DNA of 64,000 nucleotides, taken from positions 25,470 to 89,469 of the forward strand of contig JAGCWA010000008.1 of assembly GCA_017962085.1 (NCBI GenBank). The letters are read 5' to 3'. The notes under the pieces are model-generated. The model ran no database searches. It worked only from the letters and a program-made list of their open reading frames with translations, and had not been told where the DNA came from. A program made the translations under genes and the position numbers. This DNA comes from Paludibacteraceae bacterium. Its GTDB lineage: Bacteria > Bacteroidota > Bacteroidia > Bacteroidales > Paludibacteraceae. Positions 1 through 8,248 of the stretch are shown one piece after another; the stretch's first letter is position 1, and the number at the start of each line of letters is the position of its first letter.

Positions 1-748
1 AGCCATAACTGGCCTTGATCTTACCCTCCTTACGGGTCGCCTCAATAAAGTCGAAGACCGCCTTGAACTTATCGTCCGGCAACTGCAGGTCCGGGTTATC
101 GGCCGCCCTGCCGACAGGGAATATGGTAAAGATGCGCCACTCCTTGATGCCACAGTCGATCAGCAGTTGCTTAATCTTCGGTAATTCGTCAAAATTCCTA
201 TTGTTGACACAGGTGACCACATCATGACGCAGGTTCGTACTCGGCAGGAGACGAATCGCCGCAACCGCCCGGCGAAACGAATCAGGGTTTTGCCGCAACC
301 AGTTATGGGACTCTTCCAAGCCATCCAAGCTGACCGTGCACGCCCGCATACCCGCCTTGAGCAAAGATTGCAACCGTTGAGGAGTCAGCAGGTAACCATT
401 CGTGACAATGCCCCAGGGGAACTCCATCTCATACAAGGCACGTCCCGCCTCCTCCAAGTCACGGCGCACAAGCACTTCTCCGCCCGTAAAGACCACCATC
501 GTATGGTGTGGGTTCACAATCGGAACGATTTGCCGCACCGCTCTCAGGAAATCCTGCACAGGCATATCCTTCACGTTGGACTCTTGCCGGCAATCGCTTC
601 CGCAATGCAGGCAGTTCAACGGGCAACGCAAAGTGGCTTCCCAAAAGAGGTAAGTCAGCTCGTGTACCTTTGCGGCGTTGTGCCGATAGCTATCGTATAA
701 TCGTAGCGCCAACCGCTTCCTCAAAGACAATTTATCAGGGCGATCCAT
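1..748 (-). CDS. Radical SAM enzyme of the rSAM/lipoprotein system (3' end outside window)
   Basis: My reverse-strand translation from the ATG at 748 is open to the window edge (249 codons, C-terminus missing). Cys42, Cys46 and Cys49 form a CX3CX2C motif for the SAM-cleaving [4Fe-4S] cluster, with Cys53 close by. An FTGGEVLVR segment (GGE motif) and a VSLDGLEESHNWLR segment follow, as in SPASM/anaerobic-sulfatase-maturase-like peptide-modifying enzymes. The start lies 4 bases after the stop of the upstream lipoprotein, so the genes are translationally close. Bacteroidales radical SAM enzymes paired with small lipoproteins are the rSAM/lipoprotein system (TIGR04133/TIGR04134 families, from memory). 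Modification of the lipoproteins is my inference; the reaction is unknown. The C-terminal region, where auxiliary cluster cysteines would lie, cannot be seen. Confidence 0.88.
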   Translation of the reverse strand, partial: MDRPDKLSLRKRLALRLYDSYRHNAAKVHELTYLFWEATLRCPLNCLHCGSDCRQESNVKDMPVQDFLRAVRQIVPIVNPHHTMVVFTGGEVLVRRDLEEAGRALYEMEFPWGIVTNGYLLTPQRLQSLLKAGMRACTVSLDGLEESHNWLRQNPDSFRRAVAAIRLLPSTNLRHDVVTCVNNRNFDELPKIKQLLIDCGIKEWRIFTIFPVGRAADNPDLQLPDDKFKAVFDFIEATRKEGKIKASYG

Positions 749-752
749 TCCT

Positions 753-1190
753 CTATTTTTTCTTCAAAGTGATATCCAACGTATTCTCCGACAGACCCTT
801 ATGCCACGAACGTCCATATTGGAAAGGCGCAAGGTCCGATTGTTTCCATACTGTATCCACGTACGTCCCATCCTTGGTGGAGAAACGCAATCCTTTTAAA
901 TCATACACGCCACAATCCGAACGCACTAACGCGGAATATGTTCCATCAGCGCCTGTGGTAGAAAGGGAGTCCATATCCTTTCTGGAAAAAGAGTACTCAT
1001 AAGCCGGCAACCCTGAAACCTTCACGTCAGGAAGAGGATTCCCCGCTTCGTCCGTCACCTTTCCCTGGAAGATGTAATCCGCCGAGGGACATCCATACTC
1101 ATCCATACCCGGGTCACATGACTGAACACCCAACAGCGCCAACAAAAACGCTAAAAACTTATTTAGCAACCCAAGAAATTTCTTACCCAT
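753..1190 (-). CDS. rSAM-associated putative lipoprotein, copy A
   Basis: A 145-aa lipoprotein. The signal peptide ends in LLGVQSC, so Cys25 is the predicted lipid-bearing residue. It is followed by a short linker, the signature EYGCPSADYIFQGKVTDEAG and a carboxypeptidase-regulatory-like beta-sandwich segment (NPLPDVKVS), ending in NTLDITLKKK. This architecture matches the family annotated as radical-SAM-associated putative lipoproteins (TIGR04134, from memory). Third gene of the operon, immediately upstream of the radical SAM gene. Cys34 of the YGCP motif is a candidate for modification, but no modification has been shown. Confidence 0.88.
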   Translation of the reverse strand: MGKKFLGLLNKFLAFLLALLGVQSCDPGMDEYGCPSADYIFQGKVTDEAGNPLPDVKVSGLPAYEYSFSRKDMDSLSTTGADGTYSALVRSDCGVYDLKGLRFSTKDGTYVDTVWKQSDLAPFQYGRSWHKGLSENTLDITLKKK

Positions 1191-1220
1191 GATAAAAAAT
1201 ATTATATAATCGGGGCACGA

Positions 1221-1694
1221 TCATTTGCCCGCATGAATATCCAACGTAATATCTATCGTATTTTCCGAACGACCTTCATACCAGCTACCATCACCACCCT
1301 TCAGCGGAGCGAGATCCGACATGTTCGGGAAAGTATCCACAGAGGCACCATCCCTATCGGTGAAACGGAAGCCATAGGCGGAACTCCAATAATCAACCGG
1401 AGGTCTTACACTATATTCGCCTTTCGCATCCGTCGAAGACAAAGAGTCCTGACCCACATAAATAGTATCATTTAGATTCTCTTCCGATCGACCATCGATA
1501 TTCGTATGTATCCATGATACCTTCACATCAGGAAGAGGAGTTCCCGCCTCGTCCGTCACCTTACCATGAAAGATATAATCAGCTGTCGGACAGCCATACT
1601 CTTCACCCCCGAAGGAAGTACATGCGCCAAAGCCACAAAGTGCCATTCCAAAAGTTAACACTCTGTCAATCCAATTCAAAACAGTTTTTCCCAT
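1221..1694 (-). CDS. rSAM-associated putative lipoprotein, copy B
   Basis: A 157-aa paralogue of its two neighbours. Lipobox GFGAC puts the lipidated residue at Cys25, and EYGCPTADYIFHGKVTDEAG follows with Cys35 in the YGCP motif. The rest is a regulatory-like beta-sandwich with GTPLPDVKVSWIH and a C-terminal NTIDITLDIHAGK. Compared with copy A it has an inserted loop around residues 70-85. The ATG at 1694 has a purine-rich AGGGAAAGAG just upstream on the minus strand. Middle gene of the three-lipoprotein/radical-SAM operon. Confidence 0.87.
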   Translation of the reverse strand: MGKTVLNWIDRVLTFGMALCGFGACTSFGGEEYGCPTADYIFHGKVTDEAGTPLPDVKVSWIHTNIDGRSEENLNDTIYVGQDSLSSTDAKGEYSVRPPVDYWSSAYGFRFTDRDGASVDTFPNMSDLAPLKGGDGSWYEGRSENTIDITLDIHAGK

Positions 1695-1733
1695 GACTCT
1701 TTCCCTATTTTAAAATTAACTCGTCGATTTAAA

Positions 1734-2180
1734 TCATTTCTTCAAAACGATATCCATCGTATTCTCCGAATAGCCTTCGAACCATTTACCATCTCCTTCC
1801 TTTGGTGTGGAGAGGTCCGAATATTTCGGGAATGTATCCACAGAGGCGCCATCTTTGTCTGAGAAAAGCAAACCTTCACCTTCCTCCCAAAGAGAATATT
1901 CATACCACTTAGCCTCATACTTACCCTCCGCATTCGTGATGGTTAAAGAATCAACCTGACGTCTGGTTTGTCCCCCGGAATTATATTCATTCACATGGGA
2001 GACCTTCACATCCGGGAGTCCATTTCCATTCCCATCCGTCACCGTCCCTCTGAAAATATAGACCGCGCTTGGAGTTCCATATTCCACATATTCATCATCC
2101 CCTAAACAAGAAACGAAGCCCAATGCGGACAACATCAACGTCAATAACAGATTCAAAAATCTAAAACAATTCACTTCCAT
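1734..2180 (-). CDS. rSAM-associated putative lipoprotein, copy C (first gene of operon)
   Basis: A 148-aa lipoprotein. I use the ATG at 2180; an in-frame TTG at 2189 would only add three residues. Lipobox GFVSC places the lipidated residue at Cys25, exactly as in copies A and B. The family signature is changed to EYGTPSAVYIFRGTVTDGNG: the cysteine present in the other copies is Thr36. The middle carries GLPDVKVSHVNEY and the end NTMDIVLKK. It is promoter-proximal, behind a TAnnTTTG element at 2212-2219. If YGCP cysteine is the target of the radical SAM enzyme, this copy would lack it, which is useful for testing the idea. Confidence 0.85.
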   Translation of the reverse strand: MEVNCFRFLNLLLTLMLSALGFVSCLGDDEYVEYGTPSAVYIFRGTVTDGNGNGLPDVKVSHVNEYNSGGQTRRQVDSLTITNAEGKYEAKWYEYSLWEEGEGLLFSDKDGASVDTFPKYSDLSTPKEGDGKWFEGYSENTMDIVLKK

Positions 2181-2211
2181 ACGTAACAAAACTTATTATA
2201 TGTTTTTTTGA

Positions 2212-2219
2212 CAAAAATA
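2212..2219 (-). promoter_or_regulatory. Promoter -7 element for the lipoprotein/radical-SAM operon
   Basis: Minus-strand TATTTTTG matches the Bacteroidota -7 consensus TAnnTTTG and lies about 32 bases before the ATG at 2180. No clear -33 element was found. Confidence 0.5.
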
Positions 2220-2360
2220 CATTCTTTTTCGTATAAATAGATGATAAACCGCATGCTTTTTCCTCTACAGCAGGAAGATTTAACACACCTTCATTCACAT
2301 TTATTAATTCTAAACTAAAAATTCATCCATTTCCACCACATTAATCACCCAAACAATGTA

Positions 2361-2368
2361 TATCTTTG
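2361..2368 (+). promoter_or_regulatory. Promoter -7 element for metA
   Basis: TATCTTTG is a full match to TAnnTTTG. Transcription should start near 2374. That excludes the ATG at 2370 and supports the ATG at 2394, which has GAGGAGGA directly upstream as ribosome binding site. Confidence 0.7.
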
Positions 2369-2393
2369 CATGAAAAAGGGAAGAGGAGGAAAT

Positions 2394-3311
2394 ATGCCAT
2401 TAAACATACCATCAAATTTACCAGCCGTCGAGGCATTGAAGCGAGAGAACATCTTCGTGAAGGATTCGGAATCCGCATCCACACAAGACATACGTCCACT
2501 GAAGATCATCGTTCTCAACCTCATGCCCCTGAAAATCACTACGGAGACCGACCTCATCCGCCTGCTTTCCAACACGCCGCTACAAATCGAGCTGGATCTG
2601 TTGAAGGTCAAGAGCCACACCTCCAAGAACACGCCTGTGGAACACATGCTGACCTTCTACAAGGACTTCGAGACAATCAAAAAGCAACGGTATGACGGCA
2701 TGATCATCACGGGAGCGCCCGTGGAGAACCTCGACTTCGAAGAGGTTACCTATTGGGACGAAATCGTAGAGATATTCGACTGGGCCAAGACCCACGTCAC
2801 CTCCACCCTCTTCATCTGCTGGGCGGCGCAGGCTGGGCTATATCACTACTATAACATCCCTAAATACCCTTTGGACAAGAAAAAATTCGGCATCTTCAAA
2901 CATAAGATCCTCGACGCTAAGAACCCTATATTCAGAGGGTTCGACGATCTGTTCTATGCGCCTCACAGCCGCCACTCCGAAATAAGGAGAGCAGACATCG
3001 AGAAGATTCCTGGGCTGAAGATCTTGTCGGAGTCCGACGAGGCGGGCGTCTACATCGTGCAAGGCAGAAACGGACGTGAGTTCTTCGTCACCGGGCACTC
3101 GGAATATGCGCCCAACACCCTCCGCGACGAGTATTTCAGGGACAAGGAGAAGGGATTGGAGATTGAAATCCCTTGCAACTATTTCGAGGACGACGACCCT
3201 AACAAGAAGCCGATCGTGCGCTGGAGAAGCCACGGCAACCTCCTGTTCACCAACTGGTTGAACTACTTCGTCTACCAAAAAACGCCCTACAACATCAGTC
3301 GTATACGGTAA
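2394..3311 (+). CDS. metA: Homoserine O-acyltransferase MetA (homoserine succinyl/acetyltransferase)
   Basis: Acylates L-homoserine with an acyl-CoA, the first committed step of methionine synthesis in the cytoplasm. The 305-aa protein starts [19 protein letters not shown] and contains [34 protein letters not shown] (nucleophile Cys in CWAAQ), [10 protein letters not shown] and FFVTGHSEY (catalytic His region), all hallmarks of the MetA class I glutamine-amidotransferase-like fold. Length matches the family. I start at 2394 rather than the in-frame ATG at 2370 because of the promoter and the strong GAGGAGGA. The stop overlaps the next start by one base (TAATG), so translation is probably coupled. 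Whether it uses succinyl- or acetyl-CoA cannot be read with confidence. Confidence 0.95.
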   Translation: MPLNIPSNLPAVEALKRENIFVKDSESASTQDIRPLKIIVLNLMPLKITTETDLIRLLSNTPLQIELDLLKVKSHTSKNTPVEHMLTFYKDFETIKKQRYDGMIITGAPVENLDFEEVTYWDEIVEIFDWAKTHVTSTLFICWAAQAGLYHYYNIPKYPLDKKKFGIFKHKILDAKNPIFRGFDDLFYAPHSRHSEIRRADIEKIPGLKILSESDEAGVYIVQGRNGREFFVTGHSEYAPNTLRDEYFRDKEKGLEIEIPCNYFEDDDPNKKPIVRWRSHGNLLFTNWLNYFVYQKTPYNISRIR

Positions 3312-5122
3312 TGCGCAAGATCGAACTGCTCGCACCCGCACGGACGGCGGACCATGGCATCGAGGCCGTGAAACACGGTGCGGACGCTGTCTACATCGGT
3401 GCGCCCCAGTTTAGCGCAAGGGCAGCGGCCGGCAACAGCATAGAGGAGATCGAACGCCTCGCACGGTTCGCCCATCAGTACTACGCGAAAGTCTACGTGG
3501 CGCTCAACACCATCCTCACAGACCAAGAACTGGAGCAGGCAGGAAGCCTCATCCATCAACTATACGAGGCCGGAACAGACGCCCTCATCGTCCAAGACAT
3601 GGGCATCACCCAATTAGACCTCCCCCCTATTCCACTCCACGCCAGCACCCAAATGGACAATCGCACCCCTGAAAAGGTGAAGTTCCTTGAAGAGGCAGGT
3701 TTCGAACAAGTGGTCCTGGCCAGGGAACTATCCATCGAACAGATACGACAGATCAGCCAAAGCACCAACGTCAAGTTGGAGGCATTCATCCACGGAGCCC
3801 TCTGCGTAAGCTACAGCGGCGTCTGCTACATGAGCCAGAACGGTTGCGGCCGAAGCGCCAACCGAGGCAACTGCGCCCAATTCTGTCGCCTACCCTACAC
3901 GCTGACCGACGCCTCCGGACGCATCCTCGCCAAGGAGAAGCATCTGCTCTCCCTGAAGGACCTCAACCTCTCCAGTCACCTGAAAGAACTATTGGATGCG
4001 GGCGTCAGCTCCCTGAAAATAGAGGGTAGACTAAAAGATATCCCCTACGTGAAGAACGTGACCGCCTACTATCGTCAGGCATTGGATAAGATATTAGATG
4101 GGAAGGAGTATGCCTCCGCCAGCTCCGGCCACTGCACCTACACCTTCACCCCCAACACGGAAAAGAGCTTTCACAGAGGCTCGACCAACTACTTCCTGCA
4201 CGGCAGGCAGCGTGACATCATCCAACCCGACACGCCCAAATCCATCGGCGAGAAGATCGGGACCGCCTACTCACAGAAGGGGGAGATCATCGTCCGCACA
4301 GACAAGGCCCTATCCAACGGAGACGGTTTCTGCTTCATCGATCCAAACGGAGAATTCCATGGTTTCAGGGCCAACACGGCCCAAGGGGATCACATCATCC
4401 CAGCGGAGAAAATAAACCTTCCGCCACGCACCACACTCTTCCGCAACTTCGACCAAGCCTTCGAACGGCTCCTCGCCAAAGAATCGGCGGAGAGGAAGAT
4501 CGACGTGCGAATCACCATTTCAGAGACAGCGGAAGGCTTCGCAGCCACCGCCACGGACGAAGACGGCATAGCCACCTCACTCACCCTCAACGAGGAGAAA
4601 ACACCCTGCGAAAACGAGGAGCGGCAAAGGGACAACCTGCGCAACATCTTCACGAAGAGCGGCAACACCATCTTCCACGTCACAAACGTGGAGCTCAACT
4701 GCGGCATCTATTTCATACCCGCAGGAAAAATCACCCAATGGAGGCGAGAGTTGCTGCAAAAGTTAGAAACAGAGCGGAAAGCGAAGCGAGAGAAGTCACG
4801 CCTAATCTTCCCGAAGACCGCACATGCCTTCCCGCTGAAAGAGTTGGACTACACAGGAAACGTGCACAACGAATCGGCAAGACGCTTCTACCAACAACAC
4901 GGAGTGGAGAAAATCGCACCATCCTTCGAGAGCCGACCACCCCAAAACGTACCCGTCATGACCTGCAAGCACTGCCTGCGCCACACATTAGGCTACTGCA
5001 AAAAGCAAGACAAAGCGGCGAACGACATCCAAGAGCCATTAACCCTCATCGCCAACAACGGGAAGGAGTATCGCCTCTCATTCGACTGCCACAAATGCGA
5101 AATGAGCATCATCGCCCAATAA
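3311..5122 (+). CDS. Peptidase U32 family protein (RlhA/TrhP-type RNA hydroxylation candidate)
   Basis: A 603-aa protein opening with [20 protein letters not shown] and carrying the U32 signature EAFIHGALCVSYSGVCYMS at residues 157-175. Cys165, Cys172, Cys179, Cys188 and Cys192 lie in and just after it and could ligate an iron-sulfur cluster. A collagenase-like middle domain follows. The tail has another Cys-rich patch (TCKHCLRHTLGYC and FDCHKCE), probably metal-binding. U32 proteins of this size resemble E. coli RlhA, which hydroxylates 23S rRNA, rather than secreted collagenases; there is no signal peptide. Function as an RNA-modifying enzyme is inferred from the family. Coupled to metA by a one-base overlap, although no shared pathway is obvious. 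Confidence 0.88.
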   Translation: MRKIELLAPARTADHGIEAVKHGADAVYIGAPQFSARAAAGNSIEEIERLARFAHQYYAKVYVALNTILTDQELEQAGSLIHQLYEAGTDALIVQDMGITQLDLPPIPLHASTQMDNRTPEKVKFLEEAGFEQVVLARELSIEQIRQISQSTNVKLEAFIHGALCVSYSGVCYMSQNGCGRSANRGNCAQFCRLPYTLTDASGRILAKEKHLLSLKDLNLSSHLKELLDAGVSSLKIEGRLKDIPYVKNVTAYYRQALDKILDGKEYASASSGHCTYTFTPNTEKSFHRGSTNYFLHGRQRDIIQPDTPKSIGEKIGTAYSQKGEIIVRTDKALSNGDGFCFIDPNGEFHGFRANTAQGDHIIPAEKINLPPRTTLFRNFDQAFERLLAKESAERKIDVRITISETAEGFAATATDEDGIATSLTLNEEKTPCENEERQRDNLRNIFTKSGNTIFHVTNVELNCGIYFIPAGKITQWRRELLQKLETERKAKREKSRLIFPKTAHAFPLKELDYTGNVHNESARRFYQQHGVEKIAPSFESRPPQNVPVMTCKHCLRHTLGYCKKQDKAANDIQEPLTLIANNGKEYRLSFDCHKCEMSIIAQ

Positions 5123-5593
5123 AATCCAAGCGTCGAAACACCTCAAAAAGGCGATAGAAATCCACACCGCCGATATTTTTAATAAACGTCAAGAAAAGAT
5201 GTGGAAAGCAAAGCGTCACATCGAAGTGGCATAGTTTTTGCATTTTCAAACAGGCCAAACAGAACCATAAACGCAATATTTTGACAATCCATATTCATCG
5301 CACAAATAACCATTAAACTTTTATAAAACAAATACATACATATCAAAAACAAGAACGACGACAAGCAATAAATATTGCAATAGGAAGAAAAGTGTGGAAC
5401 ATAAAAATGATAAAAAATACAAAATTGTAGATTTTCGCCACAACACGGTTCATTCATTAAAACTAATTTTGATAATGCAAAAGGCCGATTGCAAAGGGGC
5501 ATCAGACGCTATCAGTATATCTATCAAATGAGCAGAACAACGATGAACTGGCCCCACCTTAAAATTTTTATTAACTTTTTAAACTAAAGAAAA
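5123..5593. other. 471-base intergenic region with long 5' leader
   Basis: AT-rich spacer without a convincing gene. TAATTTTG at 5464-5471 on the plus strand fits the -7 consensus and would give a leader of about 118 bases for the gene at 5594. GGGGC near 5496 and GCCCC near 5552 could pair within that leader. No terminator is obvious after the U32 gene. Confidence 0.4.
5464..5471 (+). promoter_or_regulatory. Possible promoter -7 element upstream of fibre-like/peptidase genes
   Basis: TAATTTTG matches TAnnTTTG. A clear -33 element is missing at the usual distance, so confidence is modest. Confidence 0.35.
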
Positions 5594-6484
5594 ATGGAAT
5601 TGAAGAAAATCCTTATGGCAACCATGGGAGTTGCAATGTCAGTATGCGCAGCGAACGCACAATGTTGGTGGAGCACGAGTAATTATGGATTGTACAATGG
5701 TCCAGCAAGCGGAAGTGCAAGCAACGTGGCGATTGGTATCACACCAACCTCAAGCACAGCGAATTACAAATTGTACGTAAAAGGGGCAACCTATCTGAAC
5801 GGAGCGGTGACCATCAATTCAACCGCCAAAGTGAACAGCAGTCTTACCGTTTCAGGGAAATCCACATTAGCCGCAACCTCCGTCAGTGGCTCATTCACGG
5901 CTACAGGAAGCAGCAACTCATTCCAAAATGGCTTGACCATCTATTCAACGACAAGTTCCATGCGTCAAGGTATAAATATTGGTCCTGGAACCAACAACTG
6001 CGCAAAGATGACCGTCTACGGAGGAAGAGAATACGGAGCATTTGAAGCAATCGCCACAGACTACACCCTTTATGGTCCACAAGGCAGGACTTTCCTAAAG
6101 TTGAACTACAACGGCGCAAAACTCGATGCGGCACTGGACGTTTGGGGCAAGATCACCTGCCACAATGAGATTGAGGTGGCTGAGGTGCTAAAGGCTAATC
6201 AAATCAAGGCGCAGGACATCAATGTGGAGTTGAACAACGCTGCCGACTATGTCTTTGAAGATAACTACAACTTACGTCCGCTCAGCGAAGTGGAGAGCTA
6301 CGTGAAGGAGAACAAACACTTGCCAGGCGTACCATCCGCTGCCGAGATCTCAGAGAACGGCATGAGCGTATCACAAATGAGCAACTTGCTGCTCGAAAAG
6401 GTAGAGGAACTCACCCTCCACATGATCGAGTTGGAGAAAGAGAACAAGGCTTTGAAGGCTGAAATGGAAATGTTGAAAAAATAA
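5594..6484 (+). CDS. Secreted tail-fibre-like protein with C-terminal coiled coil
   Basis: A 296-aa protein with a clear signal peptide (MELKKILMATMGVAMSVCAA, cleavage near AANAQ). Residues about 40-170 are Ser/Thr/Gly-rich, low-complexity beta repeats (SVSGSFTATGSS and similar), typical of a trimeric fibre. Residues about 195-296 hold a segment common in Bacteroidota tail-fibre-like proteins (DYVFEDNYNLRPLSEVESYV, then ENKHLPGVPSAAEI), ending in a leucine-heptad coiled coil (LLLEKVEELTLHMIELEKEN). No sorting domain is visible. It is followed after 11 bases by the T9SS peptidase, so the two are probably co-transcribed and may act together at the surface. No phage structural or lysis genes are nearby, so a prophage origin is not supported. 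Exact role unknown. Confidence 0.8.
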   Translation: MELKKILMATMGVAMSVCAANAQCWWSTSNYGLYNGPASGSASNVAIGITPTSSTANYKLYVKGATYLNGAVTINSTAKVNSSLTVSGKSTLAATSVSGSFTATGSSNSFQNGLTIYSTTSSMRQGINIGPGTNNCAKMTVYGGREYGAFEAIATDYTLYGPQGRTFLKLNYNGAKLDAALDVWGKITCHNEIEVAEVLKANQIKAQDINVELNNAADYVFEDNYNLRPLSEVESYVKENKHLPGVPSAAEISENGMSVSQMSNLLLEKVEELTLHMIELEKENKALKAEMEMLKK

Positions 6485-6495
6485 AGTTTAGGGAA

Positions 6496-7926
6496 ATGAA
6501 CAAATTCACAATATCAATATTAACCTTTCTGCTCACATGCCTGAGTTCATTTGCTGCGGATATCTATCCGAAAGACGACATCACTTGGCGCATTAACGGC
6601 AGAATAGGAATCTTCACGAACGAAGACAACGTGAAGAACTCTGGTTACGTAGTGATTCTCGGAGGAGGGAACAACACCTTCCTATGGAACGAGTGTGCTC
6701 AAGCTTATCAATTCTTTGTGTACGAGAAAGGGTTTCAAAAAAACCACATATATGTAGCGTATGACACCAAAGACTTACTTGATGGGCAATACAAAGTCCC
6801 ATTGGATTTGGACTTTGACGGGCAAAAGGATATTCTATATGAACTGGACAAAGACACGGTAAGTTCAATATTCAACAAAATTGCTTCCAAAATCACAAAG
6901 AACGACGATTTTGTCCTTTTCATAGCAACCCACGGAGGTAATAATGCCGCCTGCATAGATCAGTCATCACCATGTACGTTAGATTATGCCAATTTTTTCA
7001 AGAATGAGTTAAACAAAATAAAGGCAAAACACATCTTCGTACTATCGGGATCATGCCACGGTGGAGCCATGATTGAGCATTTGAAAGTCGGTGATGGGAA
7101 TAGAACAATCATCACAAGTACATCTGCCGAGAAAACTGCAAATGCTGGACCATTAGGGGGCATGTTCCTATGTCAATTCTTTCCAGCCGCAGCAGGTTAC
7201 GACACTGATACTGCAAAAAAGATTAAATCTGACAGTATCGACATTGACAACGACGGCAAAATCTCTTGGGAAGAGGCTTTTGTGTACGCAAGAGATCACG
7301 ATGGGAGTACAGATCCATCTGCAAAAGACGAAAAATGGTATGAAATACCTCGTTTCTGGTCATCCACATCCGACTTCCGCTATTGCAGAGAGTTAGAAAA
7401 AGGTGTACTTAACCAAAATGAGACTATCACTAAGAGCACAAACGTGATAGCCATGTACCTGCTGAACGCCAGGAACACGATCAAGAACAATGCCAATGTC
7501 ACATATAGCAGTGGCAAATACATTCGACTGAAAAAAGGATTCCATGTGGTGAAAGGTGCGAAATTCAAGACAAAGAAGATCGACTGCGAAGATGAAAAGA
7601 ACGGAATTTACGGAGGAGAATTCAGGCATTTGTCCATAGACGAGGATGAGTTCAACGAGTTCTATGAAGAGTCATCAGATGAACCTATCTCATCAGGCCT
7701 TGTTCTCTACCCTAACCCGACAGACGGAGAATTCTTCATCTCCTTCGCCGCTGAAGATGTGAACTTCCTCATCACCGTCACTGACGTGACCGGCAAAACG
7801 GTTTATACCACAAGCGGCATAGGACATGACCAAAAAGTCAGTCTGGAAGGTCAGTCAAGCGGCGTCTACTTCGTGCGCATCAGTACGAATGAAATGACCG
7901 AAACCCGAAAAGTCATCTTGAGATAA
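6496..7926 (+). CDS. Secreted clan CD (C13/legumain-like) cysteine peptidase with T9SS type A sorting domain
   Basis: A 476-aa protein with signal peptide MNKFTISILTFLLTCLSSFA. The catalytic region has FIATHGGNN (His146) and VLSGSCHGG (Cys187), the His-Gly and Ser-Cys-His-Gly signatures of clan CD peptidases (legumain, caspase, gingipain). Two Asp-rich loops, DLDFDGQKD and DIDNDGKISWEE, look like dockerin/EF-hand calcium sites. Residues about 315-360 (YLLNARNTIKNNANVTY...GFHVVKGAKFKTK) resemble the coat-hanger stack segment of T9SS cargo. Residues about 400-476 are a T9SS type A CTD: LVLYPNPTDGEFFISF, VTDVTGKTVYTT, SSGVYFVRIS, RKVILR. It is therefore expected to cross the outer membrane and be surface-attached or released. 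Substrate unknown. Confidence 0.88.
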   Translation: MNKFTISILTFLLTCLSSFAADIYPKDDITWRINGRIGIFTNEDNVKNSGYVVILGGGNNTFLWNECAQAYQFFVYEKGFQKNHIYVAYDTKDLLDGQYKVPLDLDFDGQKDILYELDKDTVSSIFNKIASKITKNDDFVLFIATHGGNNAACIDQSSPCTLDYANFFKNELNKIKAKHIFVLSGSCHGGAMIEHLKVGDGNRTIITSTSAEKTANAGPLGGMFLCQFFPAAAGYDTDTAKKIKSDSIDIDNDGKISWEEAFVYARDHDGSTDPSAKDEKWYEIPRFWSSTSDFRYCRELEKGVLNQNETITKSTNVIAMYLLNARNTIKNNANVTYSSGKYIRLKKGFHVVKGAKFKTKKIDCEDEKNGIYGGEFRHLSIDEDEFNEFYEESSDEPISSGLVLYPNPTDGEFFISFAAEDVNFLITVTDVTGKTVYTTSGIGHDQKVSLEGQSSGVYFVRISTNEMTETRKVILR

Positions 7927-7987
7927 GCAGCAAGGGAAAGACGTGATCTATTGTTTCGGGTCTTCCTCCCGAAACGAAACCTAACCT

Positions 7988-8026
7988 ATCCGCAACGTCT
8001 GTTTATGGGCGTTGCGGATGTTTTTT
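7988..8026 (+). terminator. Intrinsic terminator after the cysteine peptidase
   Basis: Perfect 10-bp stem ATCCGCAACG (7988-7997) / CGTTGCGGAT (8010-8019), 12-base loop, then GTTTTTT. Confidence 0.9.
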
Positions 8027-8102
8027 GATGGACATTCAAGGGGCAACGACAAATTTTTTCAAAAAAAAACACCTAAATGTTTTCAATCATAAAAATAACC
8101 TT

Positions 8103-8110
8103 TATATTTG
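8103..8110 (+). promoter_or_regulatory. Promoter -7 element of candidate small RNA
   Basis: TATATTTG, a full match to TAnnTTTG, in a region with no annotated gene on the plus strand. A T-rich TGTTTTC about 20 bases upstream may serve as -33. Confidence 0.6.
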
Positions 8111-8115
8111 CGGTG

Positions 8116-8200
8116 TAATGTTGTGAAACATGATTCTTTATAGATGTAAGGTTTATGGTTTTCTAAAAGCAAGTCATTCAAGGCTTGCTTTTGGTTTTTT
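8116..8200 (+). ncRNA. Candidate small RNA (or tiny ORF) between promoter and terminator
   Basis: Starting about 6 bases after the TATATTTG element, a transcript of about 85 bases would end at a strong intrinsic terminator: AAAAGCAAGTC (8165-8175) pairs with GGCTTGCTTTT (8182-8192), loop ATTCAA, then GGTTTTTT to 8200. It contains TGTTGTGAAACA, which can form a small 5' hairpin. A 26-codon reading frame starts at the ATG at 8130 (MILYRCKVYGFLKASHSRLA...) and runs past the terminator T-run to a TAG, so translation to the end seems unlikely. The 3' hairpin may also stop transcription of the convergent flippase gene. I do not recognise an Rfam family. Confidence 0.5.
8165..8200 (+). terminator. 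Intrinsic terminator of the candidate small RNA
   Basis: 11-bp stem with one G-U wobble around loop ATTCAA, followed by GG and six T residues on the plus strand. On the minus strand the tail after the stem is weaker, but it could still serve the flippase gene. Confidence 0.8.
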
Positions 8201-8248
8201 CAGCATATAGATTTTCCCCTCTTTTTTATCATCAACAGGAATTGCGGT

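Noticed and set aside
2370-2393. Upstream ATG at 2370 as metA start
   Set aside because: It lies 2 bases after the TATCTTTG promoter element, so it would be outside the transcript; the ATG at 2394 has an excellent ribosome binding site and matches the family's N-terminus.
5179-5502. Minus-strand frame of 107 codons in the 5123-5593 spacer
   Set aside because: Low-complexity Phe/Leu/Cys-rich translation of AT-rich DNA, no ribosome binding site, and it overlaps the probable plus-strand promoter.
5594-6484. Tail-fibre-like gene as evidence of a prophage
   Set aside because: No other phage gene, integrase or attachment site nearby; such fibre-like proteins are common secreted proteins in Bacteroidota.
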